DNA from: Theobroma cacao
Lineage: Eukaryota; Streptophyta; Magnoliopsida; Malvales; Malvaceae
Reading direction: 5' to 3'
Length of the DNA: 64,000 nt
Assembly: GCF_000208745.1 (NCBI RefSeq)
Contig: NC_030853.1
Location: 26,096,289-26,160,288 of the forward strand
Shown: positions 1 to 12,331 of the stretch, piece after piece
Layout: every line of letters begins with the position of its first letter
How positions within the stretch are numbered: the stretch's first letter is position 1
Program-made: the position numbers and the translations under genes
Notes under the pieces: model-generated
Database searches by the model: none
Told to the model about the DNA's origin: nothing
Seen by the model: only the letters and a program-made list of their open reading frames with translations

Positions 1-1189
1 AACATGTACCACCAAAAATCAGAAAGACAGGAAACTAAACTTGAAATCCATACAAGTGTCAAGAAGTATTTTCTGATTGTTTGCATAGCTCCCTCTCTCC
101 TTTCCCCCCACTCCTAAGTGGACTACTTCCACATCTAAGCTATTAGTTATCCCTTTTAAGTTAGAATTGCAAAACCTACTCGCAATTATTAAAATCCTAA
201 TCCAGAAATAGTACATTTGAATAAATCATTCAAATCCTTATACATTTAAGAGAAGGCAGTGAGGAAATGCAACTAAGTAACAAAGCTGAAATGGATAGTG
301 ACACTCCTCAAGCGTGCAAGTAGAAAGTTCGGAAGATCGAATGAGTGCATGGCATATAAATCTTCTTCAAGGGGTAATTTTTTTTTTTTTTTTTGGGGGG
401 GGGGGGGGTGGGGTGGTTCTGGGATATAACTTGAGTGATGAGGAAAATTCTGTTTGTAAGAGGCAAAACTAAACCGGAGCAACTAAAGTTTCATGGAAAA
501 GAAAAACAATAAGTACATTACATTGAGATGACATGAAGACTGCCATGACTAATTACAACCAACAACTTCACTTGCAATTCAAAGATTTGCAGCAAAGCAG
601 CATGAGAATAGAAGTAATAAACTGGAAAGTTTAATTGCTTGGAAAGAAGATCTAAGTATCCATGGAATGAAGATGTGACAATCTCTATACTAATGAGGGT
701 TAAATCCACAAATCGCTTCAAGGTTGGGAACGAGTCCACTATATGCCAAGACATGTAGTTTAAATTACTTGTCAAACGGAAAAGAGATCAAAAGGAGAAA
801 ATTCTTGATGAGGTCTCTAAGTAAAAGTGCAGGAGTAAAGGGAACACTATGAACGCAAAGCAAGCAAAAACAATAGAGAGGTCACATAGCGGCCTCTTGC
901 TTCAGACAATAACATTGCTCATTCTTCAAAACCACAAAGTGCCTAGGTTAAGCTTCAAATTCATTTCAGCGCTTCTTTGATATCCAATCTCAAGTGAATA
1001 AACCATGTTTGAGTTCTAAACCCTACCTAACTCCTTCCATATCCCTAAACCTACAATTGATAATTTTATAATCCTAGCCCACCATAACTCTGGGCAGAGT
1101 TTTTAAAACATATTACAGATGCCTCAGGATGAGATGAATAATTGTACTGGGGAAGGTAACACATTAATTTTTTGAGAGAGTGAACTTAC
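1..1189 (-). other. NOV intron 3 (partial), no exon recognised
   Basis: From the donor at 1189 to the window edge I recognise no further NOV exon. The stretch is AT-rich with short open frames that look random. A poly-T run followed by poly-G/GT lies near 380-417. The next NOV exon is probably outside the window. Confidence 0.55.
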
Positions 1190-4100
1190 CTCTGCCGTGG
1201 TGTGCTCCCTACATGCCTCTTTCCAGGTTGTGATGAATGTCTTCATCAAGTTATCAGAGAGAGAAATATCAGCTTCATCTAAATTACTAGACTCTTTGGC
1301 CTCATTGCCATTTTCATTTGGAACAACATCTTGCTCCTCCCCATCTCTTCTGCTCAACTTAGGCAGTCTAGAGATGGAAGGACTGGGACAACCAATTTTT
1401 CTTTTCCTTTTGAATGACCCAGTACAGTTGTTGTGCCTAGAACTACCAGTAGAAGGAGAAGGTTTACTCATTCCATCCTTCAACCCAAGCCGTGTCAACT
1501 CTTCTGTCGCAGAGGGGTAAGGACAACTACTAACCCGATCAGAGCTATTAATAGTTTGTGATGCCAACTTGGAGTTGTTGCCTTCATCATTGTCATTCTT
1601 TTCATCTTCATGGGCAGAATCATTGCTATCCTCCTCTTCTGAGCTTGATAAATCAAATCGTATATGCTTACCACAAAAATCCTTGTGTACTGCGATAAAT
1701 GACTCAACTTGTTGCGACATGTTGATATAACGTTCTTTTAGCTTCTGTCCCTTCAAATGTTTTTTTAGCTTTAGTCCCTTTTGGCATTTCTTTATCTTAA
1801 AATCTTTCTCTCTTTTGGCCTTCGTGATAAAACTAGCATGCATCCTATGATCAGAACAATAACAATTTCAGTATACTATAATATCAGATTCTCTGTCAAA
1901 CTAAAATGTGGTCACTGAACATATTGATTCCTTCAATAGGGTACCAAATCTATACAAGTATGTATAACCGCCAATGTGACACTATAAGAAGATGCTTTAG
2001 GCAGTCAAAAGTTGACTTCATAAGATAATGCCTTCACATGAATGGTGTTGATACCCAATTAAGCCTTAGAACAAAATTATAGAATATTAAATAGAAAGTG
2101 CAAAGAAACTAACTACATAACAAATCACCAAATTATATGACATACAGAAAGTGAAAAGAAAACAAACCATGTAATATAACACCAAATTATAGGATATCAT
2201 ATGGAAAGTGCAAAGAAACTAAACCATGTAGCATGTAACATATAAATCTTTAGCTTTTAATAACAAAAGAGGGAATTTTTTAAAGTGTAATAGATTTTCC
2301 TAGGCTATGCTGATATAAGGCCAACTCCATTACTGTTAAGGACTAAGAGTTATAAATTATTTTATACTATACTAATCAAAGTTTTACCAGGTCATAATTA
2401 TCAACAATGCGCCTTTGAACCAACAACCATGAAATTAGAAGTTGTAATTTATGAGCAGTATTCACTGATTTGTGACAAATTCATGATACATCCCTGTAAA
2501 GCATATACCACAATCAATATAAGCCACAATTCCTGAGAACAGTTTTATGCAGCTCTCAAGGCATTGGTTTCTATCAGTGCATGAGACTTTTCGCACTAAA
2601 AGTTAGTAGAAAGTTATGCAATACATACGTCAAGTTTCGAATATGCACACCAAGCTTTTCCTTGCTCGTGATAGCTTGCTTGTCAGCAACAAAATCCAGA
2701 AATTCATCAATATTAATTTCTTGATTTTCATGACTGTCCATGTATTCATGAAGGTGAGCAATTATGTCCTCGGTTGTTATTTTAAACACTTCCATATTAT
2801 TGGAGTTTAGTAGAAAGTAGCGCAAGATGAGCGGATGATGGAGCAAAGGGCCAAGCTCCAGCTTTCCAAATGTCTTAACACCCTCATTCTCACATATTGC
2901 CATCTCCAACTCATATAACGTAGTAATATGCCTTACTCCGACAAAACATTGAATAAACGCATTTACCTAAACAATAGTCAGAGAAACAAGCAAGAAATTA
3001 GAAGAAAAGGAATGAAGGAAATAATCATTATTGTTCAAACAATAATTTGGAAATCTCCATTTGCAGGATGGTAGAAATTTTCAATTTATCTGCTACATGT
3101 GAAAAGCTCTTTTCAATGTGGCTAGAGATATGCCCTGTCTGTTCCCTTCTCCTCAAAAAGGAAAACTAACAAACTTTTTGTTATCAAAGTTCTTACTTCC
3201 ATGCAACTCAAACTTTTTACTGTAATAAATATCTTCAACTCTCAAAAGTAAAATAAATAAATAAGTCCTATTCTTCCCCTAAGGCTCCGTTTAGTTGTTG
3301 CTTTCACTACTTGATTTTCTCTAATTGCTAGTTGCTTGCGATTAAAGTAAAATCTAATTCTTAATTGATTAAAAATTAAAAATTGACTAAATAAGTAAAA
3401 TGTAGTACCATTGCTAACATAACTATTCTTACATAAAAGTAAAATCATGCATTTCATTCTCCAAAAAATTTTAACATTTTAACTTTCGATTCTTCAAAAA
3501 AGTTATTTGCTTTGTGATTTAAACATGTTCTCTCTTTCGCAAAGGCAGAAACAAAATGCAAGTAGCAAAAGAAACAATCCCCAATCCTCAAAAAAATACT
3601 TTATCAGCAACAACAAACAAAGCCTTTTGAGAAAAAAAAAAACACATCCAGTTGCTCGCTGTTCTACCTCAAGGATTTCAATATCCATTAACGACTAAAT
3701 TGCAACAAACGTATAAATACTGTTTTGTAATTACCCTTCCTTCAATGGTCATAATCTTTTGAAGAGACGGAATCCCATGCATATCCAATCCCAAAGAGCT
3801 CCATGAATCAACCTGCAGCGCCACCAGGGCAGCCTGTGAAACTTTCCACGCCGTAACACTCTTTCCGGAAGCAATAAGCTCGCGCCACGCCTGCTTCACA
3901 GCCTGGTCGGCTCTTTCACGAACATCCTTCGGGACTTGGCCAGAGGCGGTGGTGTCTCTCTGGTTCCGAGGCTGGATGTAGCTGCTGCTGGAATAGAGTT
4001 CCTGTTGTTTTTGTTGTTGGCTAGGGATGTTAGGGTTTTGAGGAAGGAAATTATTGGGGTTTTGGAAGAAGAAATTATTTGGGTTTTGTTGAAGAGGGAA

Positions 4101-4256
4101 ATTTGGTTGGATTTGGGTTGTCAGGGCTTGGATGAGTTGAAGAACGTTGGGGTCTTGGAGAGCAAAATTGGGATTTAGAGGTTGAAATTGTGGCTGATGT
4201 GGAGGACGGCCGCCCGGAGGGCGGAAGGGACGGTGGCCCTGGTGGCGACCGCGCAT
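1190..4256 (-). CDS. NOV: NO VEIN (NOV) protein, 5' part of the gene (partial)
   Basis: Three coding exons join in phase: 4256-3735 (174 codons), 2966-2629 and 1844-1190, each with GT-AG borders. The product starts with MRGRHQGH, has a Gly/Pro/Gln/Asn-rich N-terminus with repeated QNPNN blocks (about residues 20-90), then a conserved helical region (ELGPLLHHPLILRYF, then TSKEKLGVHI) and a basic/acidic stretch (KGQKLKERY, GKHIRF, then a Ser/Glu/Asp-rich run). This order matches the start of NO VEIN, a very large plant nuclear protein of more than 2,500 residues with a histidine-kinase-like ATPase fold. NOV is known for auxin-dependent vein, organ and embryo patterning in Arabidopsis. The large remainder would lie beyond the left edge. 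The last exon here ends GAG|gtaagt, so the gene clearly continues. Introns are 768 bp (2967-3734) and 784 bp (1845-2628). Identity is from memory of the family and is fairly sure; expression is not shown. Confidence 0.85.
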
Positions 4257-4712
4257 CTTGGAGGGAAAGAAGAAAAGTTCAAGGAAGGGTTTAGGAGTAC
4301 GAGTAAGGTATATATTGTGAGGCTTTATTTGAATTTTTCACATTTTTCTTTTTGTACTTCTAATTTCTCGTTTTGTACAAATTGACCCCTTTAATGGTAA
4401 AATATTACCGAATAATCCATAAACATTCATTCTCTTGTTAAATTGACAACAATATATTTAAAATAATAAAAGTTAGATGGGTCATTATCTAAAAAACTTT
4501 ATAACAAGGCCACAAAATATAAACATATATCATATAATAAAAGTGCCCCGTCAATTTTCCAAAACTTTCATATATGGAGGGCTAAACACAAAACAAACCC
4601 ACCCAGGCACCCACCAGCCCCTCCACTGCTCCAATTTATTTCTGCCGTTGCTTACTCCCTTCGTTGCATCAATCTCAAAACTTGAAAATAAATTCTAAGT
4701 AATGGTGATGAA

Positions 4713-6946
4713 ATGAAGAAAATTATGACGATATCTCCTCCTCCTCTTCCTTTTCTCGGTAATTCTTCTCTTCTCTTTTCTCTTTGTCAGCTACTCAGAA
4801 TGAGGATCTGTTTCCTTTCTCGTTATTCTACCTCTGCTGTTGTTGTTGATGATAAAATTACCCAAAAGGGTATTATCAAATGCATGCGTTTGGAGAATTT
4901 GATCAAAGCTAGGTCTAAATCAGGATCTCTTAACCTCCAAGTTGCTGTGTGTCTCTTTGATTCCGTGATTCAAATGCGACCCTTGCCTTCTATATGCGCA
5001 TTCAATCATCTGATTGGGGCTGTCTCCAAGATGAAACATTATTCCATCGTTGTTTCCATGTGCAAACACATTATGGGTTGTAAGGAAATCCAACTTGATA
5101 TCTTTACAATGAACAGTTGGCTTAATGGTTTGTGCAATTCAAAGCAGGTAGACTTGGGTTTCTCTGTGTTGACAATGATTTTTAAACTAGGTCTTCAACC
5201 TAACGCTTATACCATGAATACTCTTCTTCTTGGAATTTGCAATGAGAGTAAGATAAATGAAGCCTAGGAATTGTTTCAGAAACTAGTGAAGAATGGATAT
5301 CCATGTGATCAATGCACGTACAGTATTATTAACAGGGGACTTTGCAGATCGGGACAAACTTGTCTTGCCCTTGATATTCTGACAGAGATGAATGAAAATA
5401 GAAGTTTCAAACCTGATGTAGTGTGTTACGGGACAATTATTGATGGCTTTTGTAAAGAGAGAAGCATAGAAGAGGCCTTGATTATCTTTCAAGATATGCT
5501 AGATAGGAGTATTGAGCCAAATGCTACTATTTATACTACATCAATTCATGGATTATGTAGCTCTGGAAAGAGGGATGAAGCAAAAAGATTGTTCACTGAC
5601 ATGGTTCAAATTGGAATTTCACCAAATGTACACACCTTCACTTCTCTAGTTGACTCTCTCTACAAGGATGGGAACATCAAAGAAGCAACCTCTTTATTCA
5701 ATTTAATGACTCGAAGAGGTATAAAGCTGAATGTTGTAACTCATAATATGGTGATAGATATTTTATGCAAAGAAGGGAAGATAGTAAAGGCATTAGACAT
5801 TTGGGAATTGATGACTCACAAGGGCTTGAAACCAGATGTCATCACCTACAACTCTTTAATTCGAGGATTTTGTTTTTCAGGCTTATGGAAAGAAGCAACA
5901 ATCTTGTTCCACAGAATGACGGATGAGGAATTCATCCCAATGTGGTAACTTTCAGCTCTTTAATTGATGCTTTGTGCAAACAAAAGAGAGTGAAAGAAGC
6001 CCTTACAATGTTGGAGCTAATGAGTGAAAGAGGTGTAAAAGCTGATGTTATCACTTACAGCTCTTTAATACATAGATTTTGCCTTTCAGGCCAATGGAAA
6101 GAGGCAGCAAGCTTGTTCCACAGAATGATGGATGAAGGAATCCATCCCAATGTGGTAACTTTCAACTCTTTAATTGATCCTTTGTGCAAACAAAAGAAAG
6201 TGAAAGAAGCCCTTACAATGTTGGAGCTAATGAGTGAAAGAGATGTAAAACCTGATGTTATCACTTACAACTCTTTAATACATGGATTTTGTCTTTCAGG
6301 CCAATGGAAAGAGGCAGCAATCTTGTTCCACAGAATGATGGATGAAGGAATCCATCCCGATGTAGTAACTTTCAGCTCTTTAATTGATGCTTTGTGCCAA
6401 CAAAAGAAAGTGAAAGAGGCCCGTAGAATGTTGGAGCAAATGAGTGAAAGAGGTGTAAAACCTGATGTTATCACTTACAACTCTTTAATACATGGATTGT
6501 GCCATTCAGGTCAATGGAAAGAGGCAACAAGCTTTTTAAGTGGAATGGCCTGCCAAGGTATATGTCCAGATAAAATTACTTTGAACTTTATGTTGGATGC
6601 TTTTTGTAAACAAGGAATGATGGAGAAAGCTGAAGCAGTACTTGAGTTAATGAATAAAAAAGACGTAAAGCCTGATGAGATTACTTATGGAACAATGATT
6701 ATTGGATATTGTTTGCAAGGTGAAATGGATAAGGCAAAGGATGTCTTTGAGCTGATGATAACAAAGGGTTTTTCACCAAGTCTGGGGACTTATAAAATGC
6801 TGGTCAATGCATATTCAAAGATAAAGAGGAAAGATGAGGCTCTGAGGCTCATTGATGAAATTCTCCAGAAGGGAATGATGCCTGGTATTACAACACAAAA
6901 TGCTAAGAGGCATGACCAAGGTATGAAGGCAGTGTTGGCCAAGTGA
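4713..6946 (+). pseudogene. P-class (RFL-like) PPR gene broken by one stop and one frameshift
   Basis: An intronless frame starts with ATG at 4713 and has a Leu/Ser/Arg-rich N-terminus like a mitochondrial presequence. Tandem 35-residue PPR motifs then run almost to the C-terminus (typical blocks: PDVITYNSLIHGFC, NVVTFSSLIDALCK). The style is that of P-class PPR proteins of the Restorer-of-fertility-like clade, which bind mitochondrial RNAs. Two lesions break it: an in-frame TAG at 5265-5267 after KINEA, and a one-base deletion near 5928-5932. The second is seen by comparing GATGAGGAATTCATCCC with the repeat copy GATGAAGGAATCCATCCC; it shifts the frame until the end at 6946. Reading through both would give about 744 residues, close to a normal RFL length. 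All else looks intact, so the loss is recent, or one lesion is a sequencing error. No DYW or E domain is present. Confidence 0.85.
5834..6530 (+). repeat. 210-bp in-gene tandem repeat (two PPR motifs per unit)
   Basis: The phrase GATGTTATCACTTACA recurs at 6043, 6253 and 6463, exactly 210 bp apart, and as a diverged form at 5834. Each unit codes for 70 residues, that is two PPR motifs. Units 6043-6252 and 6253-6462 are nearly identical in DNA. This points to recent unequal exchange or gene conversion within the array. Confidence 0.9.
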
Positions 6947-9322
6947 AAATTCCTTCAACCTTTAAATTCTTTATTGTGACTGTTTCATATCGTGGTTGTC
7001 TTAATGCAACTTTGATGTCTATCAAAACTCGAGAGAATGCTTGGTACTGCCGAATTTGAAATAGTTAGTGATTTCGGCAATGACAACTTGAACAGCAATG
7101 TGTGGTGTATCATCTGAGACAGACCTATTATTGGAAGGATGGATCATTTAATTTCCTTCACAAGATTGACCTGAACGCTTAACTGTTGCAATAGACAGCT
7201 ATTCTGCAGTAATGTATTTTCTTAATTTTTCTTTCCTAATTTGTGCTGTTAGTAAGGCAATCTCCTGCAAGAAGGGAAAGATATTGTTTTGTATTCTATA
7301 AACTGGATTCAGAGACAATCAGAATTGACCTAAATCCTTTTTCTGTGAAGCTGGTTCATGATTAAAACTAATGGAACTCTCTTTTTCTTTTTAGGGAAAA
7401 TAAACTTTTAGTGATGAAGCATTATGGAGGTTTTTTATTCTGCTAGATAGTTTAACATTTTTTTTTTGGCATCTTCGAGCACGAGATTAGTGGTAGCCGA
7501 TTCTTACTGTTCATATACTTCCTTTTCCTTTCCACTTTTGTGTTTATTTTTCAATTTATTCCTAATTTTCAGTTACAATCCACCTCTTCTTACATTCAGT
7601 ATCCAGAAAAAGTGATTTTCCTTTCATTGTTTATGTTGTTAAGGCGAGGAAGGATAAATCTGGTGGGAAGATATATTTTTATGAGACCCTGAATACAAAT
7701 GCAAACTTCAATCTTTCACAGTGATGCACTTCTATTTCCATCTTCTATACAAACGGATGCCAAAGCTAGGAAGCTCAAGATGCCAGAGGAAGTTGGGTTA
7801 AGGCATGTGTGCATGGAAATATAGAGCATGGTAAGCTGAGAGATTAACTGATACTCAATTGAATGAAGACACAATTGGTAAGAAGGCACCATAGACTTGC
7901 TATAAGGACACCATAGCAGAAAATGATGCTGGACTAGCGGAGCATGAGCATTAGGAGAATGGTAACTGATTCCCCACAGCACGGTTGTTCAATTGGTTGG
8001 GTAATGAAATACTAACCTGCCTCCTTAATGTCATCTGTCATAAGTTCCTTTAATAATCCCATGAGGAATACGCAGCAGAGTCTGGGGTTTGATGATATTT
8101 GTAACGATCATCTGCACACCCACATTACTTGGCAAGTATTGTCAGTGTGTTTGCCCTTGTGGGAGAGAAAGGGTTCTTCTAAAGATGGCAACGACTTAGC
8201 TCACTTGGCTTTTGGAATATCTCAATAGGAGATTATTGCTTGAGGAGATGAAACTGTGCTTTTTTTTTTTTTTTGAATTTGACTTATTTGCTCGAGGCAA
8301 TGAAACTGTAATTTTTTATTTTTTGTATTCTTCTTTTGGGATTATAGCTTGCATGATTTTTGTAATACCTGCCATGACAGTATTAGTTCTTCTATTTGGC
8401 CACAGCAGATTATTCATTTTAGTGATGACATACATAGGAGCATGGTCTTTCTTTTTTCTTGAGCATGGTGCTCTTGGTTTCTTCAATTATAGGGCATATT
8501 CTGCAGATCTTGATTATGAATTTCCATCAAATGGTAAACAGAACATATGCTATGCTGTTCTGCATTGTTTGCTGCATTTCAGTTAGGTAATTCTTCAAAT
8601 TCGCAGCAGCTCAAGCAAAGTTGGTATATGTCAAATGAGTAAACCTGCTATGAGTCAATTGGAAGTTTCGCTTTATTGCATTATTTCCTGGATACCTTCA
8701 ATATTGTAATATTATTATCAAGACAAGTGATCAATTCAAAGGTGACATGAAGTAGATCATATGGAGAACAAAATTCTCATCGATCAGCTACTGTGCATGC
8801 TCTTGGTGGCAATGGCTAAAGATTCCTTGGTAAATTCCTCAATGTTCAATGCTTTGCTTTTGATATGAGTGCTTGAATTATTTTCTCCCTCTTTTGAGTT
8901 TTAACCCATCAAAGGAATGGGTGGGGTTTTGTCTAAGGAGCACCTCACAGCAGCAATGGCAATAAAGCCACCATACAAGTTCAAAAGAACATATTGACAA
9001 CAAGAAAGACCAGCATTGGAAGGGGTAAGAGTATATTTGATGAAGAAACCATCTGCACAACCTTCCCCTCTGCCTCATCTTCATTGAATGGAGGTGTAAA
9101 TGCACCATCTGATCTCTTTGCCCTGCATTTCCAATGTGATCAATTCTTTAAGAGATTAGGATTTAATAACAAGCTGTCATACATACAAAATGAAAATGCA
9201 GTCAGCATAATGTTAAAAACATCACATGGATGCGAAGAGATCATACAACTTTAGTTAAATCAATAGATATAGCTTTATAATGGTTGTTGTAGACGTTTTA
9301 TTTTTCAACAGTTCTTGTACAT
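6947..9322. other. Intergenic stretch between RFL pseudogene and thaumatin-like gene
   Basis: No gene is supported here. It presumably holds the former 3' UTR of the PPR gene and, near 9250-9322, the 3' UTR of the thaumatin-like gene. Open frames at 7716-7982 (-), 8028-8228 (+), 8212-8586 (+) and 8878-9108 (-) show no family motif and fit chance. Short poly-T runs occur near 7459 and 8262. Confidence 0.6.
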
Positions 9323-10231
9323 TCAGTTTATGGTAAAAAAAAAGAGAAAATACCTTTGAGAATTTGGGCAGAAAATGATTTGATAATCGTAGGCCTTGCA
9401 AGTGAAAGTGCTGGTACCATCATCATAAGCATAGCTGTAAGCCCTTGGGCAAGCCCGCTTGAAAATAGTTGAATAGAAGGTAGGCCTGCATGTTGTTGGG
9501 TTGGCAAATTCCCCACTGCAACAGTATTGGTCCAGCCCAAATGCTTCACATGCACTCTTGCATGCAACTACTAGCCCTGCAGCACCCCCATCCCCTCCTA
9601 CCACTTGAAGTTCTTTCGGGCAACCTGTTTCTCAGTACCAAATAGACTAATAAGGGTCCAGATTTTATTGGCTAAATATTTAGTCGGTAATATTTTAGCA
9701 TATCATGTCAGTACGTGAAGATTTTATTGGCTTAAACATCTTTTAATGGAAGCGAGTCTTACCCATATTGAGATCAGAAGCACAGCCTGTGGCATTACAT
9801 GCACCATAAACTCCACGAGGTGCAGCAACAAGAGGCAAGTTATAGCCATCTACAATGCTAACATCGTAAAAATCCAGGTCATTTCCTGCACCAAGGGTTA
9901 TTTCAAATAGAGATGCAGGTGGAGTAGCACCATTGCCATCACATTCTAGCCTTCCCCCGCAGTCACCCGTCTGACAAGACCCAGCTCCCAACGCATCAAA
10001 CGAGCAACCTGTCCTGCCCCAAATCCGACCTGACCATCCTGGAACTGATGGGATCCTAACACTTTGCCCTGAATCCAATTGGAATCCTGTTGTCGGAAGC
10101 GGTGGAGTCCCTGAACCAGCAAGTGTTCCGGGCCATATTGTGTAAGGGCAGTTGTTTGTTATTATGAAAGTGCAAGAATGAGAGCTGTAAAAGAACAATG
10201 GAAGGAAACTGAGGAAAAAACCGGGAAACAT
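9323..10231 (-). CDS. Thaumatin-like protein (PR-5 family)
   Basis: Two exons, 10231-9763 and 9624-9323, join in phase across an intron with borders GG|GTAAGA and AACAG|GT to give 256 residues, normal for the family. Residues 1-19 form a hydrophobic signal peptide, so the product is secreted to apoplast or vacuole. The family signature [12 protein letters not shown] sits near residues 82-93. The acidic cleft residues are visible (Arg in WGRTGC, Glu110, Asp120, Asp123, Asp128). The last exon has [15 protein letters not shown] and [16 protein letters not shown]. There are 17 cysteines: the usual 16 that form eight disulfides, plus Cys20 next to the predicted cleavage site. Family members bind beta-glucans, and some have antifungal or glucanase activity; that role is by family only. 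The start at 10231 is chosen because it gives the signal peptide and a TATA-like box lies about 66 bp upstream. Confidence 0.93.
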
Positions 10232-10296
10232 GAGGCAAGCAAAGACTCTACCAATAACTTTTGTCTTCTCTGTTCAAGAGAAAGGGTTCCCATCAT

Positions 10297-10304
10297 TAAA
10301 TATA
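10297..10304 (-). promoter_or_regulatory. TATA-like box of the thaumatin-like gene
   Basis: The minus strand reads GAGTATATTTAATG here, about 66 bp upstream of the ATG at 10231. That leaves room for a 5' UTR of roughly 30-40 bases. Judged on sequence and position only. Confidence 0.45.
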
Positions 10305-11301
10305 CTCATGTTTTAGGTTGCAGATTCTGAAAGTGGAGGGAATTATGCTATAGGAGGGATATACAAGAAAGACTAAAGGCCTACGACTACGTTGCTTTGC
10401 TGATATTCTACTTAATTAGCCGCAAGATTGCCTTTTTGGGTTTAGGATTTCTTTTTGTCAGGAGGTGGCCTGGCCTTTTTAAGAAGCAATTCCTTGCTTT
10501 TGTTGCTTGTGCAGGACATACCATGAGAAACCCATTTATAAATTACGTATAGAAATCCCCCTTAATGAGAATAAAATCATTGGAAGACTTTCTGCCTTCG
10601 TGAACTCTGATGGCTATATCATACATATACCTATCTTTGTCAACATAGCATTGGGTCATTTGTGCTACCAGTTTAAGTAGGTAAAGAAATACTAACTAAA
10701 AGAATAATAAAGAAATGAAAGATTTTAGGTTTCTGAGTTGTGACAATGGGGTTACTGGTGGTTTGAGTGCTGCCGAGTTATGGGTGGTGGCTCAAGCGAA
10801 ACACAAAAAAAGGAAAGGTGTCATGTTCCAGTTCTCTTCAACATTATACTTTAGATTGCGAGAAACGTAAGCTAAAAGAAAAGAAAACGGTTGATGAAAC
10901 GACAAGGTAGTTTTGCGTTTTGAAACGTGCCCGACTGAAAGTAAATATAAGAACCCTTTAAAACGTCCCCTACCGCCATAGTTTATTAGTGTCACTTAGG
11001 CTGCTGCTGCTACCCTCACCACTGCAAGAGATCAGCGACCGGTGACTGGTGAGCCTCATTTGAATTATTTTTATGCCATTTTATACCTGGGTTTTGAGTT
11101 AACTTCATTATTTGGTATTAAATTCAAGGGTTTGTTCAAAAATTGTGAATGGAGTCATAAATTTCCCTCTCTCTCCATGAGATTACAGATGGGTTTTTCT
11201 TTTGACAGTATATTGGAAAGATGAAATTTTGCTGAAAATAAAAATCCGAATGAAGTCGTTTGATAAGATTGTTTGTTATAAAGCAGGGAAAGAAAAAGAT
11301 A
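10305..11301. other. Divergent promoter region and POP5 5' UTR
   Basis: No coding gene is seen between the thaumatin-like gene (-) and POP5 (+). The right end probably holds the POP5 5' UTR. A likely UTR intron runs from a donor near 11047 (GACTG|GTGAGC) to an acceptor near 11286 (AAAGCAG|GGAAAG), 15 bases before the POP5 ATG. Confidence 0.5.
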
Positions 11302-12331
11302 ATGGTGGGATTTAAGAACAGGTACATGGTAATGGAGGTCTTTCTGGATCCAAATAAAGAAAATTTGGGGGATGACCCTATTGTAGTTACCCAATTTAAC
11401 ATCTCAAAAGCAATCAAGGATAGCATTCTTGTCAACTTTGGTGAATGCGGTCTAGCCTCTTCACTTGGATCCTTCCAAGGTATAACATAAACCATGGTGC
11501 CTGTTCTTTTCTAGCTTGTTTTTCCCTTGATTTCTAAATGGAATTTCTTGCTTCTAATGATCTTTGCCTCTTTTTTTTGTTTTGGGGGTGGGGGGGGGGG
11601 GGGGGGGTGGTATTTTTAGANGGGGGTGTAGTTAAATATGTCAATCCTATTACAAAGCTGTGCGTTATCAGAGCATCAAGAGAGGACTACCAAAAAATTT
11701 GGTCTGCAATAAGCTTGGTTAGGAGTATTGGAAGTTGCCCTGTGCTGTTCAACTTACTGGATCTTAGTGGTAAGTTATAAAAGCAACTGTAATTATGAAA
11801 CCTAAATGGCATGTTAGTAATGATTTAGGTGTTAGAAAGAATTTTTTTTGTTTTTATTTATGTCTTCCGAGCTTGAAGTTCATGTTTGTTAAACTATAAG
11901 GGGAGGTAATTTAACTTAGTACATAAAAAGTTTTAACATGAGAAGATTTTTTAAGAGTTTCGGTTGTCTAATGTGGAGAATGATTAAGCACACAACATCT
12001 GCTTCTTGGCCTGCCACATTTCTTGTTTTACCCATCCTCTTTTTACATGATGTGTATGTTGAAATCTGTTGTGTAATTCTAAGCAAAGCTAAGACTTCAA
12101 CAATGTGCATAATTTAGTATGAAATTCTTGAAATGTTTAAAAAAGATCGAATGATTTATTTCTAGTTTTTTCTTTGTTCTAGGAAGTATAAGGGCCTGTA
12201 AAAATACTGCCTTGAAGTGTGATGAATTAAAATTTGAGCAGTACAAGCTTATGGTTGGAGCACGTCTCTCAGCTGATGTTACCCAGCACATGCAGAACTG
12301 TCTTGAGAAGATCAAAATTTTGGAACACTAA
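11302..12331 (+). CDS. POP5: POP5, protein subunit of RNase P and RNase MRP
   Basis: Three exons join in phase: 11302-11479, 11632-11769 and 12183-12331, giving 154 residues. The protein starts MVGFKNRYMVMEVF and contains SILVNFGECGLASSLGSF, CVIRASREDYQKIW, VLFNLLDLSG and, at the end, GARLSADVTQHMQNC. This is the full POP5/Rpp14 fold at usual plant length. POP5 is a nuclear or nucleolar protein of the ribonucleoproteins that trim tRNA 5' leaders and process pre-rRNA. The ATG at 11302 is chosen over the one at 11260 because the family begins at MVGFKNRY and a likely 5' UTR acceptor lies between them. Intron 1 carries a long poly-G run (about 11583-11608) and one undetermined base (11621) a few bases before the exon-2 acceptor. 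The junction TGTAG|TTAAATATG is still readable. Confidence 0.93.

Noticed and set aside
3503..3698. Open frames on both strands inside NOV intron 1
   Set aside because: Poly-A/poly-T driven, short, and not in phase with the flanking exons.
8212..8586. 124-codon open frame with hydrophobic stretches (+)
   Set aside because: Phe/Leu-rich because of T-rich DNA; no conserved motif, no splice-supported neighbours.
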